NCBI RefSeq assembly: GCF_009870125.1
Contig: NC_046679.1
Location: forward strand, 1,984,001 to 2,048,000
Length of the DNA stretch: 64,000 nucleotides
Reading direction: 5' to 3'
DNA from: Drosophila pseudoobscura
Lineage: Eukaryota > Arthropoda > Insecta > Diptera > Drosophilidae
The notes beneath the pieces are model-generated. The model did no database searches, had not been told where the DNA came from, and saw only the letters and a list, made by a program, of their open reading frames with translations. Both the position numbers and the translations under genes were made by a program. Within the stretch, counting starts at the first letter, position 1. Each line of letters begins with the position of its first letter. Below are positions 23,567 through 32,609 of the stretch, piece by piece.

Positions 23567-23923
23567 TTAATTAACAGCTTTCTTAATCAACGACTGCTGC
23601 TTTTGAATGCCTTCACGTAGTGCTTGGGCACTCTTCTCCAGCTCCTCGCAGCAGGACTGTAATTGCTTTTTTTGGGACTCCAAGGTGTCTACTGTGCCAG
23701 TCAGTTTCGCCACCTTTTGATCGTAGGCATCAAACACTTTCCACCACGACTGAAGCGGTAGATTCTCCGGCTCCGTCAATAGTTCATGTTCCAAATCTGA
23801 AATTTCCGAGCTGCTTTCTACTGGAGGCAGTTGCACTTCAAATGTTTCCATATCCGCCAGCATTTCATCCACAGTTGGGGCAGTTGGTGGTGGCTCCGTC
23901 TTTGGTTTGGACTTCTTAAACAT
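23567..23923 (-). CDS. Small coiled-coil protein, possibly UPF0449 family
   Basis: One coding exon of 118 residues, from MFKKSKPKTE to a lysine-rich end. The N-terminal part has PPTAPTVDEMLADMETF. The C-terminal part is a predicted coiled coil (about residues 65-115: heptads in KLTGTVDTLESQKKQLQS and CEELEKSAQALREGIQKQQ). The arrangement of a PTV-E short motif followed by a coiled coil resembles the UPF0449 family of unknown function, but I hold this weakly. A 5' UTR intron is likely at 24001-23941 (donor GTAAGT, acceptor TTACAG), so the open frame upstream of the Met is intronic. No function is proposed. Confidence 0.7.
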   Translation of the reverse strand: MFKKSKPKTEPPPTAPTVDEMLADMETFEVQLPPVESSSEISDLEHELLTEPENLPLQSWWKVFDAYDQKVAKLTGTVDTLESQKKQLQSCCEELEKSAQALREGIQKQQSLIKKAVN

Positions 23924-24001
23924 TGTTGTTGCTTGCGATTCTGTAAGGTTCAGAGTGATAACGTCAGCAGTTCTAGGCAAATGGGCACAGAATGCACTTA
24001 C

Positions 24002-24564
24002 CTTATGTGTCGGAACTGGTAATGCCTAAACGATTGTCGGCAGTCTCGAAGTCTCAATTTGCTGCTATATGTACTGCTATATGTGCTATTTTAGTAAATA
24101 TACGAAATTGGAAAACGTAAACAAAGTATTGTTGATTTCATAGGGATGTCAGTATATCGATATATATTATTTTTTAATAAAAATTATTTCGATATTTTTG
24201 TGCGATAGACGGAACGAATTTGGCGGTTACCGTACTTTATTTTGATATCATCATCAACTATAGTTCATAATCCTGAATAATACACTATTTTCTCACTAAA
24301 TTTAAGGTCACTAAAGTGAAAACTATACCATCGAAAGATTGTTCGTTGTATAGATGAGTATTTCTTGGCTACTTCTAAATTAGGAAACCATTAAAATATT
24401 TTCCATACTTTAAATGAATTTATCTTTGTTGCATATAAGATCTAAGAAGTAACCCTCTTAAAGCGTAAGAAATCAAATTAAATAATCTTGCAACCATAAA
24501 ATTTGCAATTAAACGAAATCTATAAGTAGTCCCATTCGATATTCTTCTCTGCAGTAGTTACAAA
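24002..24564. other. AT-rich interval between the UPF0449-like and CAP genes
   Basis: The left end probably holds the 5' UTR exon and promoter of the minus-strand coiled-coil gene. An ATATCGATATAT palindrome lies near 24153-24166. The right end holds the TATA promoter of the CAP gene. Nothing else stands out. Confidence 0.45.
24521..24526 (+). promoter_or_regulatory. TATA box of the CAP gene
   Basis: TATAAG lies 44 bases before the ATG of the CAP gene. This leaves room for a start site near 24550 and a very short 5' UTR, as is common for small secreted-protein genes in flies. Confidence 0.5.
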
Positions 24565-25391
24565 ATGAACATCTTATGGATTGTTGTGTTGCTTCTGAGT
24601 AAACTCTATTTTCATATTTCAGGAGAAGTCATTACCTATAAGACGAAATACCCTTATCACATTGCTCGCAAAGTTTATCCCAAGCCAACAAAGTCTATAA
24701 ACTATTGCAAGTCGCTCCTCTGCCAAAAGAACGTACGACATCTTACTTGTGAAACGAAATTCGTGAGTAGACATATAACATCCAGAACGTGATCTGTCGG
24801 TGGAGATATAAACGTCTTTTTTCTTCCCAGTGGGGTCCCAAGTGTGGGAAAAGCCACGAGGGCGTGCGACTCAAAAAGTGCATGAAGAATATTCTCGATC
24901 TACACAATACGGTGCGCACCCGGCTGAACCAGGGACTAGCTCATGGTCTTCCTCGAGCGAACAAACTGCCTATGTTCGAATGGGACGATGAGCTGGCGCT
25001 CATGGCGATGCGGATCACCAATCAATGTAATGAGGAGACGGCAAATCTCTGCGTGAACACATACCGCTTTCCTAATGTGGCAGTGACCTCCGATTTTGTT
25101 GATCTCAAGAAGCACCCTGCCAAAGGCATGTCCTATTTTGTAAAGAATTGGTGGAACCAATATCGCAAAATATTACCCGTTTATGTGGCTGCTTTTCCGG
25201 CTAATGCCTCGCGAGAAATGTGGATGTTCGCCAACATAGCGTACAAGAAAACCCACCTTGTGGGCTGTGGCATGCTGGACAGTGGATTCAAACGCTTCGT
25301 CACGTGTGTCTATAACGATAAAGTTGGACCGGGAAAGCGCCTTTACAATGTCAGACCAATCGTAGTCAATGTATCTAACGCACAGCTATAA
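24565..25391 (+). CDS. CAP superfamily (antigen 5-related) secreted protein
   Basis: Two exons, 24565-24762 and 24831-25391, encode 252 residues. A signal peptide (MNILWIVVLLLSKLYFHISG) is followed by a Cys-containing N-terminal extension. The CAP domain then starts with ILDLHNTVRTRLNQGL, as in insect antigen 5-related proteins. The conserved segment before the THVGC motif is altered here: where most members have GHFT-type residues there is EMWMFANIAYKKTHLVGC, so one of the usual CAP pocket histidines is missing. The intron at the Phe/Trp junction fits an Ag5r-type gene structure. Many such fly genes are expressed in the male reproductive tract or gut; no tissue can be read from this sequence. 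I cannot name the exact orthologue. Confidence 0.85.
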
Positions 25392-25664
25392 CCCAACAAC
25401 AATTATTAAATGTCTACCTTTGTGAAAATTTATGTCGCTTTTTCGGTAGAACTGTGTAAGTTTGCTACATGGCAAATACATACATAGATGTAGTTATCAA
25501 CAGAGACACCTGGCGGGTGACGGGTGTATTACCCGAAAGTGTGACCGTAGCTTGGAAAAGAATAATCGATAGCTCGCATGTGTTTTGTCATCACTGGTTT
25601 GCGCGCTTCACTTTTTTGTTTGTTGTTTTTCTGCTAATTTATTAACGAAACGAAAACAAATATA
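25392..25664. promoter_or_regulatory. Promoter region of Naa40 with a DRE-like site
   Basis: AATCGATAG at about 25563-25571 is a DRE half-match roughly 95 bases before the Naa40 start codon. No TATA box is seen. This fits a DREF-driven housekeeping promoter (inference). Confidence 0.4.
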
Positions 25665-26341
25665 ATGCGAAACCAGGACGAACTCAGTACCGGAGCCAAG
25701 CAGAGGTTTGTAGAGGCGGCTGCACGCGCCAAAAATCCACTCGACACATTGCCCTACGAGAAGTACACGGCTCCGTCCGGCGAAGAGTTTAAATTGATAT
25801 GCCGCACAAAGAGCGATGCCGATGCGAAAACAATAAAATGGGCCTTTAAGCTGGCAGAAACAAACGTGGGGCCCTACTACAAACAATTGAAAATGGGCTG
25901 GCAGCCCAAAATAAAGGCGGCGGAGCACAACAAGAACTGGGCCCGCTATCTGGTGGCTCAAAACGACAAGAAAGAGAATGTGGCCTATTGCATGTTTCGC
26001 TTTGACATGGAAAACTACGACTGTATACTCTATTGGTGAGTGAGCATATTAAACATTCCCTTCTCTATTGTATTGAGCAATTAACTTTGGCTTTGCTTTG
26101 CAGCTATGAAATGCATGTTGCGGCCAGCTCTCAACGCAAAGGCCTGGGACGGTTTATGATGCAAGCGCTGGAGGATTGTGCCCGCCACTGGAATCTCGAG
26201 AAGGTCATGATTACAGTGCTAAACAACAATGAGAATTCCATATCGTTCTACAAGAAGCTCGGCTACACCAAGGACGAAACATCGCCGGATGTTACAGAAG
26301 AGGCCGAATACCAGATCTTTAGCAAGTCCACATTGGGCTGA
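25665..26341 (+). CDS. Naa40: N-alpha-acetyltransferase 40 (histone H2A/H4 N-terminal acetyltransferase)
   Basis: Two exons, 25665-26035 and 26104-26341, encode 202 residues. NAA40 acetylates the alpha-amino group of the N-terminal serine of histones H4 and H2A. The GNAT fold is shown by YCMFRFDMENYDCILYCYEMHV, the acetyl-CoA loop QRKGLGRFMMQALEDCA and the end NNNENSISFYKKLGYTKDETSP. The intron splits the Cys codon of LYCYEMH. The Naa40-specific N-terminal helix (about 1-60) is present. The gene is tail-to-tail with Pcd, with only 44 bp between stop codons, so their 3' UTRs must overlap or nearly touch. Confidence 0.93.
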
Positions 26342-26385
26342 ATATTTATTGGATTACCAGAGAGAATACATGCAAGAAAGATTAC

Positions 26386-26880
26386 TTATTTCAACAAATT
26401 GGCCTGCGTCTCAAAGTAATTGGCCATGCGAATGTCCTGGGAGCTCAAGCCGCCTACGTCGTGGGTGGAGAGAGTGACGTTGATTTTGTTGTAGCAATTG
26501 AACCACTCCGGATGATGGTTGATTTTCTCGGCCAACAGGGCCACGCCTGTCATGAAACTGAACGCCTGATTGAAGTCCTTCAGGACAAACTGCTTGCAGA
26601 TGGCATCGCGGCCATCCACCAAAGTCCAGCCAGCGTCCAGGAGGGGCTGCAGCTTCTCGGCACGTTCCTGTTCATTTAGTTTGACCTGCGGCGAGCAACA
26701 AGTATGTAGAACAGAAGCGATACTCAAATTTTTCAAGCCACAACTTGGCCTTGGGGGTCAAATTTCTGAGGCGATAAGCGGGCGACTAAGACAGTCTTTT
26801 GATAAACTGAACTGTGCTGAGAACGCAGTTCAATTGCCCTTGCTCCGAAATATGCCATATATTTTCCCACTCACCACCAT
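26386..26880 (-). CDS. Pcd: Pterin-4a-carbinolamine dehydratase
   Basis: Two exons: 26880-26875, coding only Met-Val, and 26685-26386. They give 101 residues, the normal size. The enzyme dehydrates 4a-hydroxytetrahydrobiopterin, recycling the cofactor of aromatic amino acid hydroxylases. The active-site histidines are in EKINHHPEWFNCYN, followed by VTLSTHDVGGLSSQDI. The two-codon first exon (ATGGTG then GTGAGT) is supported because it restores the MV start ahead of the conserved LNEQERAEKLQPLL and keeps frame. The 189-bp intron is short. The upstream region carries a cluster of ATCGAT sites. Confidence 0.92.
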
Positions 26881-27304
26881 TTTACGTGTTTTCCCTGTCG
26901 ATTGTTTTTGAGTACTGTAGAATCTGCAAAGCCCCACACCGCCACCAGTTGCTGCTGCTGCCGCTCTCGTTGTCGTCGTATAGATAGCTGAATTCGATTC
27001 GGCTTTGCGATTGCTGCGCGTAAATCAAAAGCTTCTCAAAAATCTCCCCAATCACGGCATTAAGCGTAGCGCTACTCACCCCCAATCTCGCCTGCTGGCC
27101 CCGCTCTCGACAGTTGATTCGGCTTGAAACAAACCAGATTTACTCCGACGGCCCCCAAGTAGATTTGCAGCTTTTTGAAAGTTGCTTTTAATCACATTCT
27201 GAGCGCATTTTGTTAATAACATTTTTCGCCCCAAACTGGTTTTCCCCCCGCAATCAGCTGTTCTTCACACTGACAGAGTGGCCAGACAGCTGTTTCGTTA
27301 TTGA

Positions 27305-27369
27305 ATCGATGCTTTGCATCGATATTTAATTCCTGCATCGATACTTGGCATCGATATTTAATATCTGCA
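27305..27369. promoter_or_regulatory. Cluster of four ATCGAT (DRE-like) sites in an imperfect ~32-bp tandem repeat
   Basis: ATCGAT occurs at 27305, 27318, 27337 and 27350. The string GCATCGATATTTAAT appears twice, 32 bp apart. The cluster lies about 430 bp upstream of the Pcd start codon, next to CAGCTG E-box motifs at 27255 and 27287. The region 26881-27519 is otherwise non-coding and most likely holds the Pcd promoter and 5' UTR. Confidence 0.5.
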
Positions 27370-27519
27370 TTAAACGGTAGTTTAATTTAAATTCGAATTC
27401 AAATTCAAATGTGATATATTAGTTTATTCGTTGTATTGTATATAATTGACAGATAACTGATAGATCTAAATTTGATTGATAAGAGTTTGATACGACTTTA
27501 TATATATTTTATTGGCCAT

Positions 27520-27837
27520 TTACTTGTGCACCACATTGTCTGCTTCACCATTGCCGTAGTAATCGTAGTCCGCATTGGCCGTTGAAGTTCTCATCTTGGG
27601 ATGCTCCGTGGAGGTGGCCAGGTCCATGGGGTGTCCAGTGGTTGCCTCTGTGGCTGCTGGGGTTGTTTTCCGCCAGCGAAGGCTGTAACGGCTACGCAGA
27701 AATGGTGGCTTGGTGACCAGGGTATTTCCAAAGACTAGAGAAACCCAGCTGTGAGAAGATATATATTAAAAGAATGTTATTTCCTTACCAAAGCCAAAGA
27801 GGCAAACGCACAGAATCAGCAGCAGGGTCAGCTTCAT
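27520..27837 (-). CDS. Short secreted protein of unknown function
   Basis: Two exons, 27837-27789 and 27734-27520, encode 87 residues. The first exon is a clean signal peptide (MKLTLLLILCVCLFGF). The mature part is Thr/Pro-rich with a basic patch LRSRYSLRWRKTTP, then a Thr-rich stretch, and ends ADYDYYGNGEADNVVHK. There is one Cys, within the signal peptide, so no disulphide fold. The LRSRYSLRW segment could be a convertase site, but that is speculation. A TATA box lies upstream at a sensible distance. The ORF is too split to appear in simple ORF lists. Signal, splice sites, frame and TATA together support a real gene. Confidence 0.7.
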
Positions 27838-27890
27838 TCTGCAAAACTCTTCCAATGTAAACTGTGTCCACAGCCTGCAGAGTCAGCTCA

Positions 27891-27897
27891 ATTTATA
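27891..27897 (-). promoter_or_regulatory. TATA box of the short secreted protein gene
   Basis: TATAAAT on the minus strand lies 54 bases before the start codon at 27837, giving a short 5' UTR of about 25-30 bases. Confidence 0.55.
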
Positions 27898-28194
27898 GTC
27901 AATTTTGCATGGAAGCGAAAGATAAACAATTCCCCGAGGTCGGAGGAAAGCGAAAGCACTCATCGTCATCGGCAGTTCCCTGGAGTCCAGTTCCCAGCTC
28001 CACCCCAGACCAAGTTCATTCACCGCTTTGGTGATTTTACATTTTATTCGTTATCTGTGGATGCGAACACTTACTAAGCTTACGGGTTAAACGACATTGT
28101 ACAATACATCAAATCGGTTTATGCCTAAGAAATATGGTAATAAATACGTGTGTGGATTGGGTTGGATTTGATTGGATTGTGTGAGCGAAAGGCC

Positions 28195-29195
28195 TCAATT
28201 ATCCCCCTCAGCGGGTCTCGGACGCCTCGGACCCGAGGGTATTGGTGGCGGCGGCACATCAGGAACCTCGCTGTTTTTACTCTCCGATCCGTTCCGGATG
28301 TCCTCAAAACTGGGCTTTACCGGCTCCAGGCTCAGATCCAACGGCAAGGCTTGCGGTTCCTCTTGGGGTGGCGACGGTGGTGGTGGCGCTGCGGGTGCAT
28401 TCGCTGCTGATGCTGCTGTTGGCTCTTTGATTGGGTAGCCCTGTGTGGGGTAGTAGTCGTAGGGCGGCAGATAGTTCTGGCGTACATATCCAGCCTGATC
28501 ATAGATCACCGGGTACTGGCTGTACGGATAAGGAGGCAGATGCGTCGGCTGTCCAGTGTACTGCGATGGCAGCCGGATGAGGACGGGCGGCAGTCCTTGT
28601 TCGTTGAGTGGCAGCGGCATCTGTTCCTTGGTCATTTCCTTGGGCTCAAGTGATGGCGGAGCCGCCTGTGGCAAGGGCTGTTGCTCCACAGGCGTTTCCA
28701 CAGGCTGTTGGGGCTCGTATTGGGAAAATCCAGCAGGATACTGTGCTCCAGTGGGCAGCGGATAGGGCAGCTATAAGAGACAGTCCTTAGTTTTTCATTT
28801 CATCTCGGATTTCATCCTTCATCCTTATACTCACCCTCTCGTTGGGCGTCAGACCAGGTACAATTGGCTGACCGAACCTCACCAATGGAGGACTGTAGAA
28901 GCCGTACGGATTGTAGGGTCCAAAGGGAGCATAGCCCGGCTCATGAATGGTGGGCTGGATGACGGGATAGGCCCTGCTGGAGGTGAGATTATCATCGGTG
29001 GTGATGAGGGCATTGTAGACTTTGGGCTTCTTGCGCAGACGACGAGCGGCCTGCGATGATTCGAGGCACAAAACCAGACCCAGTAACAGAATCAGCAGCG
29101 TGCGCTGTAAGAATTTGTGGTTAATTTTTAGGGTTTTCTTTCACTGACAGCTGTCCCTGATTTGTCACTAGGTTCTGTTGCCAATGAGAAATCAT
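28195..29195 (-). CDS. Pro/Tyr-rich secreted protein
   Basis: Two secure exons, 29104-28835 and 28770-28195, encode 281 residues in one frame. The secure part opens with RTLLILLLGLVLCLESSQA, a signal-peptide core, so the start lies in an upstream exon. One candidate is 29195-29169 (MISHWQQNL, donor GTGACA), which keeps frame for a total of 290 residues; I trust it little. The mature protein has a basic patch RRLRKKPK, then Pro/Tyr-rich sequence (PGYAPFGPYNPYGFYSPP, LPPYDYYPTQGYP), poly-Pro near PAAPPPPSPP and an acidic Ser-rich end. No known domain is recognised. Composition fits an extracellular matrix, eggshell or cuticle-like role, which is inference from bias only. Confidence 0.72.
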
Positions 29196-32169
29196 AATCT
29201 GTTTAATTGATCGCCATATCGACAATCAATCAATGAATTGTTTGGACTACGCACAATCGAGTGTTTGACGGAAGTTGGACTCTGACTCCGCTGAAACCCC
29301 TGGCCTTTCAAATGCCAGCGGCACCTCCAGTTGCTGCATTCAAAACGTGGTCCAACGGTCCAACAACCAGCATTCAACACATGTCTGCCTTTGTTGTGAA
29401 TTAACTACACTTCATTAGTTTTGAATTGAAATGTAGATTGTTCCTTTAATTGGATTACGCGGAGCCGATCGAACCGGACGAACTGTCCGAGCGCTGATCA
29501 GGGCGATCATGGGCCCAGCCACTGACTTCTGGACGGCTTTCCTTCGCACACCCCCGACCCTAGAGAGAGGTGGAAGCCTAGGTCTAGGTCCGGAGTCCGG
29601 TTAAACAAGTTGCTCTGGCATCGAAATGCACTCAAGCGATCCCCGCGGAACTGTGACCGAGTTTCTGATCTCGATCTCAAATTGCTGCTCTCGGATTCGG
29701 ATTACACACAGACATTTGTGCTGGGCTGGGCTAAGCTGGGCTGGGCCGCACGCCCCACTGGCCCCTGGCCCCCTGGTCCCCTGGCCCCCTGACTGACTGA
29801 CTGACTGGCAATTTGCTTTGCTTTCCATTCATTTCACTTTGACTTTCCTTTGGCGTAAACAATCTCCACCCACACGCCTCCGCCTTTCAAAAATAGAAAA
29901 GATCAGAGAGCAATTTTCAACGCTTTTCCTTTTTCTATTTTCGTTTTCGTTGCGGCCCCTCAGTAGTGAAATGAATCGAATCACCAGACAATAATCGTAA
30001 TGATCTCGCGATCGGCGATCAGCGATCAGCGATCACGAGCATTGATCATGTGTGGAGTGCTGCACTTCAGCTAAACGAAATTGGGCCACATTGAGTGGCA
30101 AAGTGTGGGGCAGGCAGGCAGGCCATGCCATTGTAATAATCGTTAAAAGTGATAGTTGAAAATGTTTCAGACCTTTGAAGATCACATTGATCTGGTGGAT
30201 GTAGGTGTTTTATAGGTGGACCACCTATATTTGGCCATTGGAAGACCATCAATGATGCCTACTACTGTCGCCATTTGAACTGCAATGAACTCTGATCGAA
30301 TGCATCTGCTGCTCGTAGGGCACTTTTCAGCCCCAAAATACATTCCATTTGTTTATTCGAATCACTTGTGGTTAGAAGAAGAAAACTTAAAACTCTTGGA
30401 CCAATTCTATTTGATAGAATGAATGTTAATGATTTTTTAAGCAGAACGCTTACTCATAATTATAAGAAACAAAAGTGCTGTCTGCGGAATCATGTGGCAA
30501 ATGTTCTATTCACTTTATGGCACATAAATATGTATGTACTTCTCTTCCCAGACCTCTTATTCGCTTCGGATCTACTGGCCTGGCCTGCAGCGTGACTCAG
30601 CCGCCAGTCAGAGCCATGGCTCTGACTTAGACCAGTTCAAAGGCGAAATAGATGGCATGGCATGGCCAATGGTGTAACCTTAAACCTGACGCTTCGACGG
30701 GCATCGAAAGTGAAAGTGGAGCCCACAGAGAAGTGTCCATCAAAGTGATCCATTTAGGTATCGCTTACCTTTTCCATTTGCATATTTGTTGTGGGTCTTT
30801 TGCGTGGGTTTTGTATGCAGGCAGTGCACTCCGAGAATGTGTCGGGAAGAGAGGCTCCAGAAAACCCCAAAAGATATCGCATAAATTTGTTGAATGAGTC
30901 TCAGCCTTAGCCTTGCTTAGCCTTCTGGCTTCTTGCAGTTTTGCTTATGGCCGCTTATGGGAATTGTTTTTAAAATGCACAATTTGTTCACCGACTACGC
31001 GGCGGCGCTCACGACACGTAATGACTTTGAAAACAAGTTGCTATAAATAATATAATGCAATATACTGCACATGCAAAACCCAAGTGCCAGTGCCGCAGAG
31101 CTCGGAGCTGGCGAAGGGGCCTCAGATGTGGAGCACAGAGAGACGGAGATGGCGAGGGAGACCGGAGTTGTAGACGTAGACCGGAGCACAAGTTGACGCG
31201 GAGGCTGCTAACGTTCGACTGGCGATGGCGACGGCTGCGCACGCGCGTTTCTTGTTGGACTTGGAGCGAACGCTGGGCGCGCACTCAGGCCAACCTTTTA
31301 TACCTTCGGTAGATGGAGATGTGGTGGTGTGGTGGCTTTGGCTTTTATTGGCCCACTGGCAGGAACTTCTTGCAGTTGGCCTAGTTTCAGGCTAACCTTG
31401 CAACGGGTCGGGTGCTTCGACTTTTAGGTGGATTTCGTTCCTCCCAAATATAGGCATGAAGCAACAGCCTCCTTAGGGTATTCCCCTTTTCGATCAGTTC
31501 CCTCACAAAACGGACCCAAATAGCTTTCCCATGGGATGCCTTTTCATTTGGCTTCGTTTTAATTGCTTTGTGGCTCAAATTGAATGCAATAAACCGGGCG
31601 AAAGTGTACATAGAATGGCAGCTGGAAGAAACCGGGCCGAGGAATGTGTTCGGTTCGTCACAACTTGTCTCTATTCTAGGTCCATGACAAAGGAGCTTAC
31701 GCTTACTGGCCCAAGTTTCACTTTCATTAACCACAAAAGCCCAGAACAATTGTTGCTGCCCCCCCCACCACACCGCACCACTCCATTATTAACCAGATTG
31801 TTAATATACTCGTCTCCCCCTGCAGCTCTCCTCTCCTCACCTCAACATTCTCCTGCCCTGTCTGGCCTGGCATGATTATTTGTTTTCATTCGCTGCTGCC
31901 ACTGGCTGCAGTCACGTTCACTGTCAGAGGGAGGTGATAAGTGTCAGTCAGGTCGGTCTCCGTCTCCGTCTCCCACCCACAGATCTGCCGGCAGATCTGG
32001 GGGTCAATTGCAACAATTTGAAGATTGTTAGACCCCTGCTGCTGTTGTGGGCGGAACCCCCCCTGCCGTGTTTTCTTCTTGGCTTTGGCGGTACTTTCGC
32101 TTTCCCTTTTTTGTGTTTTGATTGGCATAATAATGGGTGTCGTTGCACCAGGTCACTGTCCCCGGTGTT
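29196..32169. other. Intergenic region upstream of the Pro/Tyr-rich gene
   Basis: About 3 kb without a supported gene. It includes GC-rich repeated GGGCTGGGC-like sequence near 29720-29790, a GATCAGCGATC repeat near 30005-30045, a short palindrome at 30211-30229 and a TATA-type promoter on the minus strand near 31300. Short open frames here lack features of real proteins. Confidence 0.5.
31294..31302 (-). promoter_or_regulatory. Strong TATA-type core promoter on the minus strand
   Basis: TATAAAAGG on the minus strand is followed by GC-rich, CG-containing leader-like sequence without stop-free coding content. It points towards the Pro/Tyr-rich gene 2.1 kb away and could drive it through a long first intron, supplying the missing first exon. 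I could not find a start codon plus donor that settles this. Confidence 0.45.
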
Positions 32170-32600
32170 TCAGTCGCTCCGCTCCAGTACACGTAGTCCT
32201 GATACAGGGAAACCGAAGGCGACTCTGTCCAGTACATGTAGCCGCGGCGCGGCTCGAGGACCAGGGACCGGGGCTCCTCCACCCCCTTCCACAAGAGCAC
32301 GCGCCGACTGCTGCCATCCAGGCGGGCGACCTCGATGAGACGCACCTCCGCATCGGACCATCGGATGCCGTCCGGCCCAATCAGACCCGAGTCCACGATC
32401 TGCTGCACATAGGAGCCATTGAGAAAGGCCCGGAAGATGCACTTGGTCTTCTGGTCAGTCCAGTAGATGCGCCTCTCCGCCACCGACACGTCCAGGGCGT
32501 GCGCATCGCGCACTTCCTTGAAGGGTATCGCTCGTCGTCGTGGTTCCGTTCCTGTCGCTGTACTCGGTCGAGAGAACAGCAGGAAGGCGGCAGGCACAGG
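32170..32600 (-). pseudogene. Degenerate fragment of arrow (LRP5/6) beta-propeller
   Basis: On the minus strand one open frame carries three blocks that look like consecutive pieces of an LRP5/6 YWTD propeller. The first runs from PAAFLLFSR through [20 protein letters not shown] to IGPDGI (32600-32358). The second runs from [19 protein letters not shown] to [10 protein letters not shown] (32357-32215). The third is LYQDYVYWS (about 32209-32178). The sequence that should link them (a VDW-x-YW blade between blocks one and two, and several blades between two and three) is absent, so it cannot fold as a propeller. The fly LRP5/6 gene arrow is, from memory, on arm 2R, not here. This looks like a dispersed gene fragment. 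The open frame runs about 200 codons, but no ATG start or promoter is evident. Confidence 0.65.
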
Positions 32601-32609
32601 TACAGGCGG

